A stretch of 64,000 nucleotides of DNA from an uncultured bacterium (GCA_905214865.1 CAJMNO010000010.1:1-64000); one strand, 5' to 3'. Positions 53,280 through 61,751 are shown, counted from the stretch's first letter. The notes: a model not told the origin generated them from the sequence alone. Made by a program: numbers and translations.

Positions 53280-53933
53280 ATGAGCAGACCCAGTCGTTCC
53301 CAAGCGGGCGAGTCCATCGCCCTCCCCAGATATGGCACCCCGCGCCAGCCGGTCGCACCGAGCAGGCGGCGTGAGGAGCGAGGTGCGCGCGAGCGCGTCA
53401 CTCCCGTGCGTGAGTCAGTGCGGCCATCGCGCGGCAGGGCCCAGGAGTCCCGCCGTGGCGGTCGACGCGTCCCGGCCCAGGCGGCCCGCGAGGCCACCCG
53501 TGGCGAAAGTCGCGCAAGCGCAGGGGAGAGGATCCTCTCCGCCGGAGACTGGGCGGCCCGCCATCGCATCCTCGTCACCTTCGTCGCGGTCGTCCTGGTC
53601 GCATTCGTGGGGCTGTACGGTCCCGTGCGCGACTACTACGTGGCGCACAGGACGGGAGAGGTCCTGCAGCAGAAGTACGACGACATTTCCAGCCAGAACT
53701 CCGCCCTCACCGCAGACGTCCAGCGCCTGCAGACCAAGGAGGGCATCGAGGACGAGGCCCGCAAGCGCGGGTATGTGTCGCAGGGCGAGACGGCCGTGAC
53801 CGTCGAGGGCCTGAGCGACGACTCCCAGAGCGATCCCTCGGCGGTGGACGCCTACCAAGACGACCGCAGCACGACCACCAAGCTGCTGGACACGGTGTTT
53901 GGCTACGACCCGGAGGCAACATGGAACGCGTAG
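53280..53933 (+). CDS. Septum formation initiator (FtsB/DivIC family)
   Basis: 217 residues. The first 90 are Arg/Ser/Pro-rich and cytoplasmic. One transmembrane helix lies at about 97-117 (ILVTFVAVVLVAFVGLYGP). A coiled coil follows (EVLQQKYDDISSQNSALTADVQRLQTK, about 128-153) and then the EARKRGYV motif typical of DivIC/FtsB. The long basic N-terminal extension is an actinobacterial trait. It should act in the FtsQ/DivIB-FtsL-DivIC divisome complex. Its end overlaps the next start by 13 bp. Confidence 0.88.
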   Translation: MSRPSRSQAGESIALPRYGTPRQPVAPSRRREERGARERVTPVRESVRPSRGRAQESRRGGRRVPAQAAREATRGESRASAGERILSAGDWAARHRILVTFVAVVLVAFVGLYGPVRDYYVAHRTGEVLQQKYDDISSQNSALTADVQRLQTKEGIEDEARKRGYVSQGETAVTVEGLSDDSQSDPSAVDAYQDDRSTTTKLLDTVFGYDPEATWNA

Positions 53934-54907
53934 CGTGCATTGACATCGGCACCGTGACATGCCGCCTTGCCGTCGCCGAGGTCGAGGGGGACAGGGTCCA
54001 GAGGCTCGCCAAGAGCTCGACCATCTGCAACCTCGGGCAGGACCTCACCGCGACGGGGAGGATCTGCGACGAGGCGCGCGACCGCGTGCTCGCATGCGTC
54101 GGCCAGTACCTCGCGACCATCGCCACCTCGGGTGCGCGGGCGGCGTGCTGCACGCTCACCTCGGCGGCGCGAGACGCGAGCAACTCGGGCGAGCTCCTCT
54201 CGGCGCTCGAGGGCCGCGGTCTTAGGCCCATGGTCATCCCGGGCGAGGTCGAGGGATCCCTCACGTTCCTGGGGGTTGCACAGGACTTCCCCGGGCAGCG
54301 CATCCTCGTGGCGGACAACGGCGGCGGCTCCACCGAGCTGGCGTTGGGGACCCTCTCAAAGGACGGGCTCGACCTCGAGGCGGTGCGCTCCGAGAACGTG
54401 GGGTGCCGCAGGATCACGGAGCGCTTCCTCTCGGCGGGCGACCCGCCGTCGCCGGACGACATCGCAGCCGCCCGGGCGTTCGCGGATGGACCGTTTGCCA
54501 CGGCGGCCGCCGAGGAGAGAATCGCACAGAGACGCCCCGCCAGGCTCGTCGTCACGGGTGGCACGGTGACCAGCCTCGTCGCCATCGAGAAACGCCTACA
54601 GCCCTATGACCCCCGCCAGGTCCACCTCGCGAACCTGAGCCGCACGCAGGTGGAGGGCCTGGTCACCAAGCTCGCCTCGATGACCGTTGCCCAGCGGCGC
54701 GAGCTGCCGGGCCTGCAGCCCAAGCGAGCCAGCGTGATCCTCGGCGGCGCCGTGGCAATCGCCGAGCTCATGGCGCAGACCGGCTTTGACGAGCTCACCG
54801 TGAGCGAGAGCGACCTCCTCTTCGGCCTCTCGCTCTGCGCGGCTGCCGCCATGCGCGACGACCAGACCCCCGTGGGCTGGAAGCCGCTCCTCGCGCCCGT
54901 CCGGTAG
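53921..54907 (+). CDS. Ppx/GppA family exopolyphosphatase
   Basis: 328 residues from ATG 53921 (GGAGG upstream), overlapping the DivIC-like gene. ASKHA-fold motifs: CIDIGTVTCRLAVAEV at the start, VADNGGGSTELALG near 130, ENVGCRRITERF, and VVTGGTVTSL. The Ppx/GppA family hydrolyses polyphosphate or pppGpp. The protein is the short form with only the catalytic N-terminal domains. The first motif has T-C where many members have S-(N/V), which is still within the family range. Confidence 0.9.
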   Translation: MERVACIDIGTVTCRLAVAEVEGDRVQRLAKSSTICNLGQDLTATGRICDEARDRVLACVGQYLATIATSGARAACCTLTSAARDASNSGELLSALEGRGLRPMVIPGEVEGSLTFLGVAQDFPGQRILVADNGGGSTELALGTLSKDGLDLEAVRSENVGCRRITERFLSAGDPPSPDDIAAARAFADGPFATAAAEERIAQRRPARLVVTGGTVTSLVAIEKRLQPYDPRQVHLANLSRTQVEGLVTKLASMTVAQRRELPGLQPKRASVILGGAVAIAELMAQTGFDELTVSESDLLFGLSLCAAAAMRDDQTPVGWKPLLAPVR

Positions 54908-54976
54908 CCCGCCTGCGGGCTTGCGCGGGGGAGAGGGGCCCGCGGGCCTCTCGTCGCGATATCATTGCATGGGCCT

Positions 54977-55061
54977 GGGGGCGTGGCGAAATTGGCATAC
55001 GCAGCAGACTTAAAATCTGCCTCCGAGAGGATTGCGGGTTCGAGCCCCGCCGCCCCTACCA
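54977..55061 (+). tRNA. tRNA-Leu (TAA)
   Basis: A class II tRNA of 85 nt with a long variable arm (CCTCCGAGAGGATT region). The anticodon loop CTTAAAA holds TAA. The T-arm is GCGGGTTCGAGCCCCGC and CCA is encoded. The 1-72 pair is G-T. A TATCAT at 54960-54965 is a possible -10. Confidence 0.95.
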
Positions 55062-55124
55062 CACATTTCCCTGCGATATAAAGAGGGCGACGCGCCAAGC
55101 CGGCACGCCGCCTTCAGTGCTCCA

Positions 55125-55199
55125 TGGTGCCCCCAACGAGACTCGAACTCGTGTCGTCGCCTTGAAAGGGCGATGTCCTGACCGCTAGACGATGGGGAC
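55125..55199 (-). tRNA. tRNA-Glu (TTC)
   Basis: On the minus strand it begins GTCCCCATCGTCTAGCGG, the usual Glu start. The anticodon loop CTTTCAA holds TTC. The T-arm is ACGAGTTCGAGTCTCGT and CCA is encoded. It faces tRNA-Leu. A TATACT at 55211-55216 on the minus strand may be its -10. Confidence 0.95.
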
Positions 55200-55261
55200 G
55201 CATCGGCCAGTATAACAGAGCCGATGGGGCACCCCATGCCATGCCCCTCCACAAATCAAAG

Positions 55262-55354
55262 TGACCACTTGTCCAATACTTGACCGTATTCAGATTTGAA
55301 ATGAGCATAGTATTGATTCGACGGAGTGGTCACCGTTGTGCTTAATAGTATTGG
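55262..55354. promoter_or_regulatory. Nested inverted repeats upstream of the GntR gene
   Basis: TGACCACT (55262-55269) mirrors AGTGGTCA (55325-55332), and CCAATACT (55273-55280) mirrors AGTATTGG (55347-55354). A third AGTATTG is at about 55309. Such spaced, paired half-sites could be operators for the GntR protein encoded next. The region is AT-rich, unlike the sequence before it. Confidence 0.5.
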
Positions 55355-55377
55355 TTATCGAACGGAAGGCTTCTTTC

Positions 55378-56202
55378 GTGTTGAATATCCCTGAACATGT
55401 CGAAAATCCTATTCCTACACCGATAAATGAGGGACGAATTGGTATTTCAAGATCGAGTGCCTCTACTCAACTAGAAAAATCTTCAGGAACGTATCATTCC
55501 CAGTTATCTAGCCTTCTTAGGGAAAAAATATATTCGCGGGAGTGGGAAGCACGGAAGAAGATTCCCTCGGAGCATCAGCTGATGGAAGAGTTTGGGCTTA
55601 GCCGTGGGACGGTTAGGCATGCAATCAAGACATTGGTAGAGGAGGGGCTTCTGGTACAGGTTCATGGGAAAGGAACCTTTGTTACCGAGTCTGCCTTGTC
55701 TCATCCTGCTGGAGTTCGTCCGCTTTCGTTTGCAGAGTCATTGCGCGAGCAGGGCAAAAACTTCATGACATTAGTTCTTGATAAAAAGGTTCTGCCTGCC
55801 CCGTCCGATGTTGCGCATGAACTGAGGGCACGGAAGGGCGCGCCGTTCCTCTTTCTAAGAAGAGTAAGACTCGTTGATGGAACACCGCTAATTTGTCAGG
55901 AGAGCTGGACGAATCTAGAGGAGTGTCCCGGTTACGAAAATGCAAATTTCGAGAAGGAGTCCGCATTTGATGCCGCGCAACGCTGCGGGGCACGACGAAT
56001 TGCATACTCACGAATACGCTATACCGCTCGAGTTGCGGGTGCAGAGCATGGCCGTTATCTAAAGTGCGACGAGAATGCTCCTCTTCTCGTACTTGAACAG
56101 AATATACGTTTTTCAGACGGCGCGCCTTTTGAGTGGAGCCTGACTTGGCTCGCTCATGGGCAGGCAGTTGTGGGAGATGCAATTCAACCACAGGGAGAGT
56201 AA
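55378..56202 (+). CDS. GntR family (HutC/UTRA) transcriptional regulator
   Basis: 274 residues from GTG 55378 (GGAAGG upstream); GTG 55336 is an alternative without a good site. The wHTH at about 38-105 has IPSEHQLMEEFGLSRGTVRHA and VHGKGTFV. The UTRA effector domain follows (115-265), ending EWSLTWLAHGQAVVGD. HutC-type GntR proteins bind sugar or amino-sugar phosphates. It is AT-rich in codon use and lies just upstream of the PTS operon on the same strand, so it is the probable local regulator. Confidence 0.92.
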   Translation: MLNIPEHVENPIPTPINEGRIGISRSSASTQLEKSSGTYHSQLSSLLREKIYSREWEARKKIPSEHQLMEEFGLSRGTVRHAIKTLVEEGLLVQVHGKGTFVTESALSHPAGVRPLSFAESLREQGKNFMTLVLDKKVLPAPSDVAHELRARKGAPFLFLRRVRLVDGTPLICQESWTNLEECPGYENANFEKESAFDAAQRCGARRIAYSRIRYTARVAGAEHGRYLKCDENAPLLVLEQNIRFSDGAPFEWSLTWLAHGQAVVGDAIQPQGE

Positions 56203-56288
56203 ATTGTCCGTTCACAGAGAGTAAGGAACCGTTCGCCACTCTTGTTCATTTTTGTGTGTACAAGTTATTCTCTAATCCTATACTTCTT

Positions 56289-56316
56289 CTTGACGAGTTC
56301 TTCATATATCGTCAAG
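56289..56316 (+). promoter_or_regulatory. Inverted repeat just before the TIM ribosome-binding site
   Basis: CTTGACGA (56289-56296) and TCGTCAAG (56309-56316) are perfect reverse complements 12 bp apart, ending directly at the AAAAGGAG site of the TIM gene. It could be an operator or a 5' UTR hairpin. Confidence 0.5.
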
Positions 56317-56330
56317 AAAAGGAGTTACTA

Positions 56331-57035
56331 ATGGAAAAGGCAACGCTCAGGAGTCCGTTCCTCGTAGTGAACCCAAAGTCCTACACTTATGGTGAGGATC
56401 TTCACAAGCTGGCCCAGCGGGCCGAGGAGCTTGCGGCAAAGTATGACCTCGATTGCTTGTTTACCGCTCAGTTCATCGATCTTCCCTGGGTCATCGAGAA
56501 CTGCCCCCACCTCACGCCGTGCGCCCAGAACATGGAGAGCCTGAAGCCCGGTCGTGGCATGGGGCACATCCTTCCCGAGGCCCTCGCGGCGGCAGGCGTC
56601 AAGGCGACGTTCCTCAATCACGCCGAGAACCCCAAGACCGTCCACGAGCTTGCGGCGACCATCGCTCGCGCAAACGAGGTGGGCATCCTCACCTGCGTCT
56701 GCGCCGACTCCGTCGAGGAGGCCCAGATCATCGCCGAACTTCACCCCGACATCATCACCTGCGAGCTCACCAGCCTCATCGGTACCGGCCAGGTTGCGGG
56801 TGAAGACTACATGAGGTCCTCGACCGAGGCCGTGCGCGCCGTCTCGCCCAGTACCAAGGTGCTCCAGGCCGCTGGCATCCACTCCGGCCAGAACGTGTAC
56901 GACGCCATCAGGCTGGGCGCCGACGCCACGGGCGGCACCTCCGGCATCGTGTGCGCCGACGACCCGCTCGCCAAGCTCGACGAGATGTTCGAGGCGCTCG
57001 ACCGCGCCCGCACCGACTTCTACAAGGAGGCATAG
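56331..57035 (+). CDS. Triosephosphate isomerase family protein
   Basis: 234 residues from ATG 56331 (AAAAGGAG upstream). The phosphate and catalytic sites of TIM are traceable: N14-x-K16 (VVNPKSY), H98 (LNHAE), E145 (TCELTSLIGTGQ) and GGTSGIV. The sequence differs strongly from housekeeping TIM (NPKSY rather than NWKMN), which suits an isomerase for another sugar phosphate, as with L-erythrulose-1-phosphate isomerase. It heads the PTS operon and is followed two bases later by a YjbQ homologue. The fold is secure; the substrate is inferred. Confidence 0.85.
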   Translation: MEKATLRSPFLVVNPKSYTYGEDLHKLAQRAEELAAKYDLDCLFTAQFIDLPWVIENCPHLTPCAQNMESLKPGRGMGHILPEALAAAGVKATFLNHAENPKTVHELAATIARANEVGILTCVCADSVEEAQIIAELHPDIITCELTSLIGTGQVAGEDYMRSSTEAVRAVSPSTKVLQAAGIHSGQNVYDAIRLGADATGGTSGIVCADDPLAKLDEMFEALDRARTDFYKEA

Positions 57036-57037
57036 GC

Positions 57038-57559
57038 ATGACCGTCTACAAGGGACAAGTCACCGTCGACACGGAGGCCGGAAAGCCCACCTACATCGAC
57101 GTGACCGACGAGGTCAACAAGATCGTCGAGCAGAGCGGCGTCAAGGAGGGCACCGTCTCGGTTATCTCGTGCCACACCACCTGCGCGGTGTTCTCCGATG
57201 AGTACGATCACGACCGCAACGGCGCGGGAGACCTCTTCCTGCATGCGGACCTCAACAACGGCCTCCAGAAGATCTTCCCCGAGCAGCACGACTGGAACAC
57301 CTACAATTACCCGGGCGAGAAGCACCTGGAGGAGGTCGAGTCGTGGCCAAACCCCGAGAAGTACCTTCCCGGCGGCGACAGGACCATGCTCTGGAACGGG
57401 GATGCCCACCTGCGCTCGACCCTCATCGGTGGCAGCCAGACCTTTGAGGTTGCCGAGGGCAAGCTCCAGATGAACGGCCTAGCCAGCATCTTCTTCGTCG
57501 ACTATGACCGTACGCGCGAGCGCACTCGTCGCCTGCGCGTGATTGTCATGGGAGAGTAA
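57038..57559 (+). CDS. YjbQ/UPF0047 family protein
   Basis: 173 residues from ATG 57038 with AAGGAGG inside the end of the TIM gene. The family core is present: SCHTTCAVF near 45-53, then NGDAHLRSTLIG and LASIFFVDYDRTRERTRR. The usual length is 130-140, so this is a long variant with an insert around 75-115 (NTYNYPGEKHLEEVESWP). YjbQ proteins have thiamine-phosphate-synthase-like side activity, but their natural role is open. Tight coupling to a sugar-phosphate isomerase suggests work on a phosphorylated sugar. Codon use is GC-rich and host-like. Confidence 0.85.
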   Translation: MTVYKGQVTVDTEAGKPTYIDVTDEVNKIVEQSGVKEGTVSVISCHTTCAVFSDEYDHDRNGAGDLFLHADLNNGLQKIFPEQHDWNTYNYPGEKHLEEVESWPNPEKYLPGGDRTMLWNGDAHLRSTLIGGSQTFEVAEGKLQMNGLASIFFVDYDRTRERTRRLRVIVMGE

Positions 57560-57605
57560 GTTTACGGAAAACGCGGGGTTTACCCGCCGATTTAAGGAGG
57601 AAACA

Positions 57606-57899
57606 ATGGCAAAGATGAAGCATATCCTGCTTTCGTGTGGGTCAGGGATTTGCACTTCGACTATTGCGCGTAAAAAGGTCGAGGCTCTTCTTGATAGCCA
57701 CGGATATAAGGGAATGTATGAGATTTCTCAGGTCCCCCTTGCGTCGGCCCCAGAGAAGTCGCGTAACTTTGATTTCATCGTCGCGACTTCGATGGCGCCC
57801 ACGGAACTTCACTGCCCCTACGTTAATGGGGTGCCTTATCTGACGGGCAGAGGTACTGATGTGCCAGATCAGCAAATACTGAAGCTGATGGAAGAGTAG
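57606..57899 (+). CDS. PTS galactitol-type EIIB component
   Basis: 97 residues from ATG 57606 (AAGGAGG upstream). The P-loop LLSCGSGICTSTIA carries the phosphorylated cysteine C11, as in GatB-type EIIB. It passes phosphate from EIIA to sugar entering through EIIC. Codons are clearly more AT-rich than those of the preceding YjbQ gene. Confidence 0.9.
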   Translation: MAKMKHILLSCGSGICTSTIARKKVEALLDSHGYKGMYEISQVPLASAPEKSRNFDFIVATSMAPTELHCPYVNGVPYLTGRGTDVPDQQILKLMEE

Positions 57900-58002
57900 T
57901 GGTTAGCTAAGAAAATTATTCTTGCTACATGGGTAGGTAGAAAGGTCCATATCGTATAAAGATACGGGCTTTAGGGATATTTGTAAATGAAACGGAGGGA
58001 TA

Positions 58003-59451
58003 ATGGACGCGTTTCTGGGCTTCTTTAGTTTCATTTCTGGTCTTGGCGTTTCGGTAATGATGCCGATTGTCTTGACAATTTTGGGGTGCTGTTTGGGGGC
58101 GGGCTTTGGCAAGAGTCTCCGTGCTGGCCTTACAGTCGGCGTAGGTTTTATTGGACTTAACCTTGTCATCAATTCACTTTTGGGCACTACGCTCTCTCCT
58201 GCAGTTCAGGAGATGGTAAAGCGCTTCGGTCTTGCTCTGAATGTTGTTGATGTGGGATGGCCTGCTGCCGCAGCAATTGCAATGGGGTCTACTGTCGGAG
58301 TAATTATTATTCCGCTTGGCCTTGCGGTAAATATCGTCATGCTGTTGACGAACACAACCCAGACGGTTGATGTTGACATCTGGGATTATTGGCACTTTGC
58401 GTTTACCGGTGCCCTTGTTGCAATCGTTACCAACAACATCATGTGGGGTATCGTCGCGGCAATTCTTAACATGATTATTGTTATGGTGCTTGGCGACTAC
58501 ACTGCACCGCTCGTGGAGGAATCCCTGAGCATGCCAGGCGTTTCTCTTCCGCACGGGTTTACTACTGCATATGCGCCAATAGCAATGTTCTTCAATTGGG
58601 TGTTCGATAAGATTCCTGGGATTCGCGATATCGACATTAATACTGATACGATGCAGAAGAAGTTCGGCGTATTTGGCGAACCAATCATGGTTGGCACGAT
58701 AATCGGACTTGTTATCGGATGCCTCGCGTATTGGGACGGAAATGATATTCCCGGCTCGATTACAAAGGTTCTCTCGCTCGCCGTTTCTCTTGGCGCAGTA
58801 CTTGTCCTGATTCCTAAGATGGCTGCTTTGCTGATGGAGGGACTGCTCCCTATTTCTGATTCAGCTTCTAAGTTTGTTGAGGGTCGTTTTGCTAACCGTG
58901 GCAAGATTTACATCGGTCTTGACTCCGCCGTGGGTGTTGGCCATCCTGTGACGCTTGCAATATCGTTCGTCCTGGTTCCCCTCTGCATCTTCCTTGCGGT
59001 AATTCTTCCTGGGAACAGGGTGCTGCCCTTTGCTGACCTTGCGGTCATCCCTTGGATGTTCGTTCTGATTACGCCTGTTGTCCACAACAATGGATTCCGT
59101 GGATTGATCATCGGTGTCATCGTTCTTACGGTTGGTCTCTATATCGCGACAGATCTTTCGCCTCTCATCACCACTGCAGCGAAGAACGTGAACTTTGACA
59201 TGAGTGGAGCAACCGCCATTTCCTCAATCTGTGACGGTGCCAACCCTCTTACTTGGGTTATTGTTCGCGTTGGAACATTCCTTAACGGTGCTGGAATGGC
59301 AATCATTGCAATCCTGGCTATTGGACTTGCAGTCTGGAATAGGAAGCGGATTGTGAAGGAAGCGGCTGAGCTTCATGAGGCTGAGGCTGCGGAGCAGGTT
59401 CAGGCTGGCGAGCAGTCTGAGGTGGCAAGCACTACCGTTGAAAAGAAGTAG
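58003..59451 (+). CDS. PTS galactitol-type EIIC permease
   Basis: 482 residues from ATG 58003 (CGGAGGGA upstream). About ten hydrophobic segments. GatC-family stretches include ILGCCLGAGFGKSLRAGLTVGVGFIGL (residues about 26-52) and GLDSAVGVGHPVTLA near 305-320. The C-terminus is a Glu/Ala/Val-rich cytoplasmic tail. The substrate is likely a polyol or a related sugar; the sequence does not say which. It is followed by an intrinsic terminator, unusual in mid-operon. Confidence 0.9.
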   Translation: MDAFLGFFSFISGLGVSVMMPIVLTILGCCLGAGFGKSLRAGLTVGVGFIGLNLVINSLLGTTLSPAVQEMVKRFGLALNVVDVGWPAAAAIAMGSTVGVIIIPLGLAVNIVMLLTNTTQTVDVDIWDYWHFAFTGALVAIVTNNIMWGIVAAILNMIIVMVLGDYTAPLVEESLSMPGVSLPHGFTTAYAPIAMFFNWVFDKIPGIRDIDINTDTMQKKFGVFGEPIMVGTIIGLVIGCLAYWDGNDIPGSITKVLSLAVSLGAVLVLIPKMAALLMEGLLPISDSASKFVEGRFANRGKIYIGLDSAVGVGHPVTLAISFVLVPLCIFLAVILPGNRVLPFADLAVIPWMFVLITPVVHNNGFRGLIIGVIVLTVGLYIATDLSPLITTAAKNVNFDMSGATAISSICDGANPLTWVIVRVGTFLNGAGMAIIAILAIGLAVWNRKRIVKEAAELHEAEAAEQVQAGEQSEVASTTVEKK

Positions 59452-59511
59452 CTCTGTCGGTTGTCGGCATGAGGGACCTGCTGAACCTCGAGGTGTCACT
59501 GCCTGAATATT

Positions 59512-59549
59512 CGGGGCTTGTACGAGTATGCGTGCAAGCCCCGTTTTTT
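59512..59549 (+). terminator. Intrinsic terminator inside the PTS operon, after EIIC
   Basis: The 13-bp stem CGGGGCTTGTACG with CGTGCAAGCCCCG (one wobble), an AGTATG loop and TTTTTT make a textbook terminator. Its T-run ends ten bases before the start of the next gene. Confidence 0.85.
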
Positions 59550-59559
59550 GGAGAGAGAG

Positions 59560-60108
59560 ATGAAGAAGACATATATTTTTGAGCAACCGTTCTATGGTAT
59601 TGAGGTAGTTGCCACTGGTGCTTTCTGCATCTTTATCCTAGTCGCATGTGTGGGATGCTTCGTTACAGATACTCTCATTCCTCGAGGGCTTTGCATTGTG
59701 TTCGGCATTGCAGCCGCTTACCAAGCGTGGAATACATTTGTTTCGCTTTCAAATCCCGAGCAGGTGACGATTGACGAGGACGAAGGAATAATCTCCTTCA
59801 GTGGATTTGGAAGAAGTGACATATACGAAATTTCTAAACTATCAAAATTCTTGGTACGTCCGTTTCCCAGTTCTGGAAAAACTTTTATTCGAGTGAACGA
59901 TTACAACGCTTTTAAAGGTCGCTATTGGGTTCCAACAAAAATGTTTAATGATAGCAGGGAGTTATTTGACACGCTTTGCAACCTCGAATACAAGATCCAT
60001 CCGGATTCCTTGAAAGCTAGAGCTCGTGATGTTAACCAAGAGTACATAGACCACGCAGAACAGATTAAGCAAATTAGGAAGTCAAAACGACGCAAGACGA
60101 ATAAATAA
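59560..60108 (+). CDS. Two-helix membrane protein of unknown function
   Basis: 182 residues from ATG 59560 (GGAGAGA upstream). Two hydrophobic segments at about 12-36 and 40-58 are followed by a soluble part with IDEDEGIISFSGFGRSDIYEI, which looks like a PH-type (bPH) or photosystem-like membrane-PH strand pattern, and a basic end (KSKRRKTNK). No firm family match. AT-rich codons match the PTS genes. The terminator just upstream means it needs read-through or its own promoter. Confidence 0.65.
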   Translation: MKKTYIFEQPFYGIEVVATGAFCIFILVACVGCFVTDTLIPRGLCIVFGIAAAYQAWNTFVSLSNPEQVTIDEDEGIISFSGFGRSDIYEISKLSKFLVRPFPSSGKTFIRVNDYNAFKGRYWVPTKMFNDSRELFDTLCNLEYKIHPDSLKARARDVNQEYIDHAEQIKQIRKSKRRKTNK

Positions 60109-60138
60109 TACATATTTCAGAGATAGGAGATAATATAT

Positions 60139-60816
60139 ATGTTTGAAGAAGAAAAGAAGCAAATGCTTGAATGTGCCTTGAAGCTTGACCGCTATGGCTT
60201 AATTGCCCTTTCGGGCGGAAACGTTAGTGAAAGAGTGGGTGATGATCAATTCATTGTCACGCCCTCGGGAATGATATATGACGATATGACTCCGGATGAT
60301 ATGCTCGTAGTCAATGGAGAAGGGAAAATAATAGAGGGCACTCGGAAAGCTTCGGTTGACACTGGTGCGCTTCTTTATATTTTCCAGCACATGCCACGTG
60401 TAAATGCTGTAATCCATACCCATCAACCATATGCAACTGGTTTAGGTTTGGTAATGGATGAAATACCCTGCAACCTTTCTACAATGGCAAACGCCGTTGA
60501 GGGACCATGCCATGTTGCGCCTTACGGTGATCCCGGTTCTGTCTCTATGGGAGTCCAAGCGGTTTCCGCTATTGGGGATCAGCTAGCGGTCGTTCTCAAG
60601 CATCATGGGGTTATTGCTGTTGGGCGAGATCTTCGTCAAGCGATGTTCTCTTGCGTTTATCTTGAAGAGGCAGCAAAAACGGTGTCTGTCGCTCTTTCTA
60701 CCGGACTGCCGATGGCGAAAATGACCCAGGCTCAAATCGATGAAGCTGTAGCTGTTTTCCACAGGTACGGACAGCACACTCTGAACGAACAGGATGCTGA
60801 AGCAGCAGAGAAATAA
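60139..60816 (+). CDS. Class II aldolase/adducin family protein (FucA/AraD-like)
   Basis: 225 residues from ATG 60139 (AGGAGA upstream). It has LSGGNVSER, the phosphate-binding TPSGMIYDDM, zinc ligands in VIHTHQPYA and the third histidine in KHHGVIAVG. The acidic residue that FucA (E73) and AraD (D76) carry in PSSE or PSSD is not at the same place; here the stretch reads KASVDTGALL. It may therefore be an aldolase with a shifted acid, a decarboxylase or an epimerase. Its place in the operon argues for a sugar-phosphate substrate. Codons are AT-rich. Confidence 0.82.
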   Translation: MFEEEKKQMLECALKLDRYGLIALSGGNVSERVGDDQFIVTPSGMIYDDMTPDDMLVVNGEGKIIEGTRKASVDTGALLYIFQHMPRVNAVIHTHQPYATGLGLVMDEIPCNLSTMANAVEGPCHVAPYGDPGSVSMGVQAVSAIGDQLAVVLKHHGVIAVGRDLRQAMFSCVYLEEAAKTVSVALSTGLPMAKMTQAQIDEAVAVFHRYGQHTLNEQDAEAAEK

Positions 60817-60859
60817 GAACGATCAAACGCAAATTTGCAAGTAGGACTGAGAGGGAAAA

Positions 60860-61735
60860 ATGCTCATCAACCTTCGAGACATCTGCTCCATCGCCGAGCA
60901 GAACAACATGGCAATCGCATCTTTCAACGTACCCAGCTTTGAGGCGCTCCGCGCGGCTGTAGACGTGGCGGAGCAGACCGGCTACCCGGTCATCCTTTCC
61001 CACGCCGAGGGACACGACCCGTTTGCGCCGCTCGACAAGATTGGCCCCGCCATGGTCGCCCTCGCCGAGCGCTCCAGCGCAACTCTCTGCGTGCACCTGG
61101 ACCACTGCGAGCACCTCTCGTACATGTACAAGGCGCTCGACATGGGCTTCACCGGCGCTATGTTTGACGGGTCCTTCCTCCCCTACGAGGAGAACGTGGC
61201 CAACTCAAGCCGTGCCGCCGACATGTGTGCGAGCTTCGATGCCGGCCTTGAGTGCGAGCTCGGCTCGATGGGCAGCCGCGAGGCAGGTTCGCGCGACGAG
61301 GGTGGCACCGCGCAGGAGTCTGGCGCCATCTACACCGACCCCGACCAGGCGCAGGACTTCATCGACCGCACCGGCCTCGACATCCTCGCCTGCTCGTTTG
61401 GCACCGTGCACGGCCTGTACAAGGGCGAGCCGCACCTCAACTTCGACGTCCTGACCCAGATTCGCAAGCGCAACAACGTGCCCCTGGTCATGCACGGCGG
61501 CTCGGGCGTCTCGGACGAGGACTACGTCAAGTCCATCAACGCCGGCATCAGGAAGATCAACTACTACACCTACGGCGTCAAGTACGCCGGCGAGGCGGTC
61601 GAGAAGCTCGTGAGCGAGAAGGGTGGCAAGGTCGTCTACTGGCACGACATGACCACTGCCGCCTACGAGACGCTCCGCGACGACTTCGAGAAGGTCGTGA
61701 AGGTCTTCGCGAATGGCGCCGAGCCCCTGGCATAA
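60860..61735 (+). CDS. Class II fructose/tagatose-bisphosphate-type aldolase
   Basis: 291 residues from ATG 60860 (GAGAGGG upstream). The zinc aldolase core is clear: VHLDHCEH with D81 and H82, ELGSMGSREAG, SFGTVHGLYKG and VMHGGSGVS. Length and sequence fit the GatY/KbaY/FbaA group. It would split a ketose 1,6-bisphosphate or related ester into dihydroxyacetone phosphate and an aldehyde. Codons are GC-rich like the host, between two AT-rich genes. Confidence 0.9.
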   Translation: MLINLRDICSIAEQNNMAIASFNVPSFEALRAAVDVAEQTGYPVILSHAEGHDPFAPLDKIGPAMVALAERSSATLCVHLDHCEHLSYMYKALDMGFTGAMFDGSFLPYEENVANSSRAADMCASFDAGLECELGSMGSREAGSRDEGGTAQESGAIYTDPDQAQDFIDRTGLDILACSFGTVHGLYKGEPHLNFDVLTQIRKRNNVPLVMHGGSGVSDEDYVKSINAGIRKINYYTYGVKYAGEAVEKLVSEKGGKVVYWHDMTTAAYETLRDDFEKVVKVFANGAEPLA

Positions 61736-61751
61736 AGGAAAGGAGATAGAT

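Noticed and set aside
55062..55124. A further small RNA between the converging tRNAs
   Set aside because: The 63-bp gap holds only GC-rich sequence without a stable T-tailed hairpin or promoter.
55336..55352. GTGCTTAATAGTATTGG before gntR as a further copy of the array motif
   Set aside because: It is a single copy without neighbours at 41-43 bp and part of the local inverted repeat; chance is the simplest explanation.
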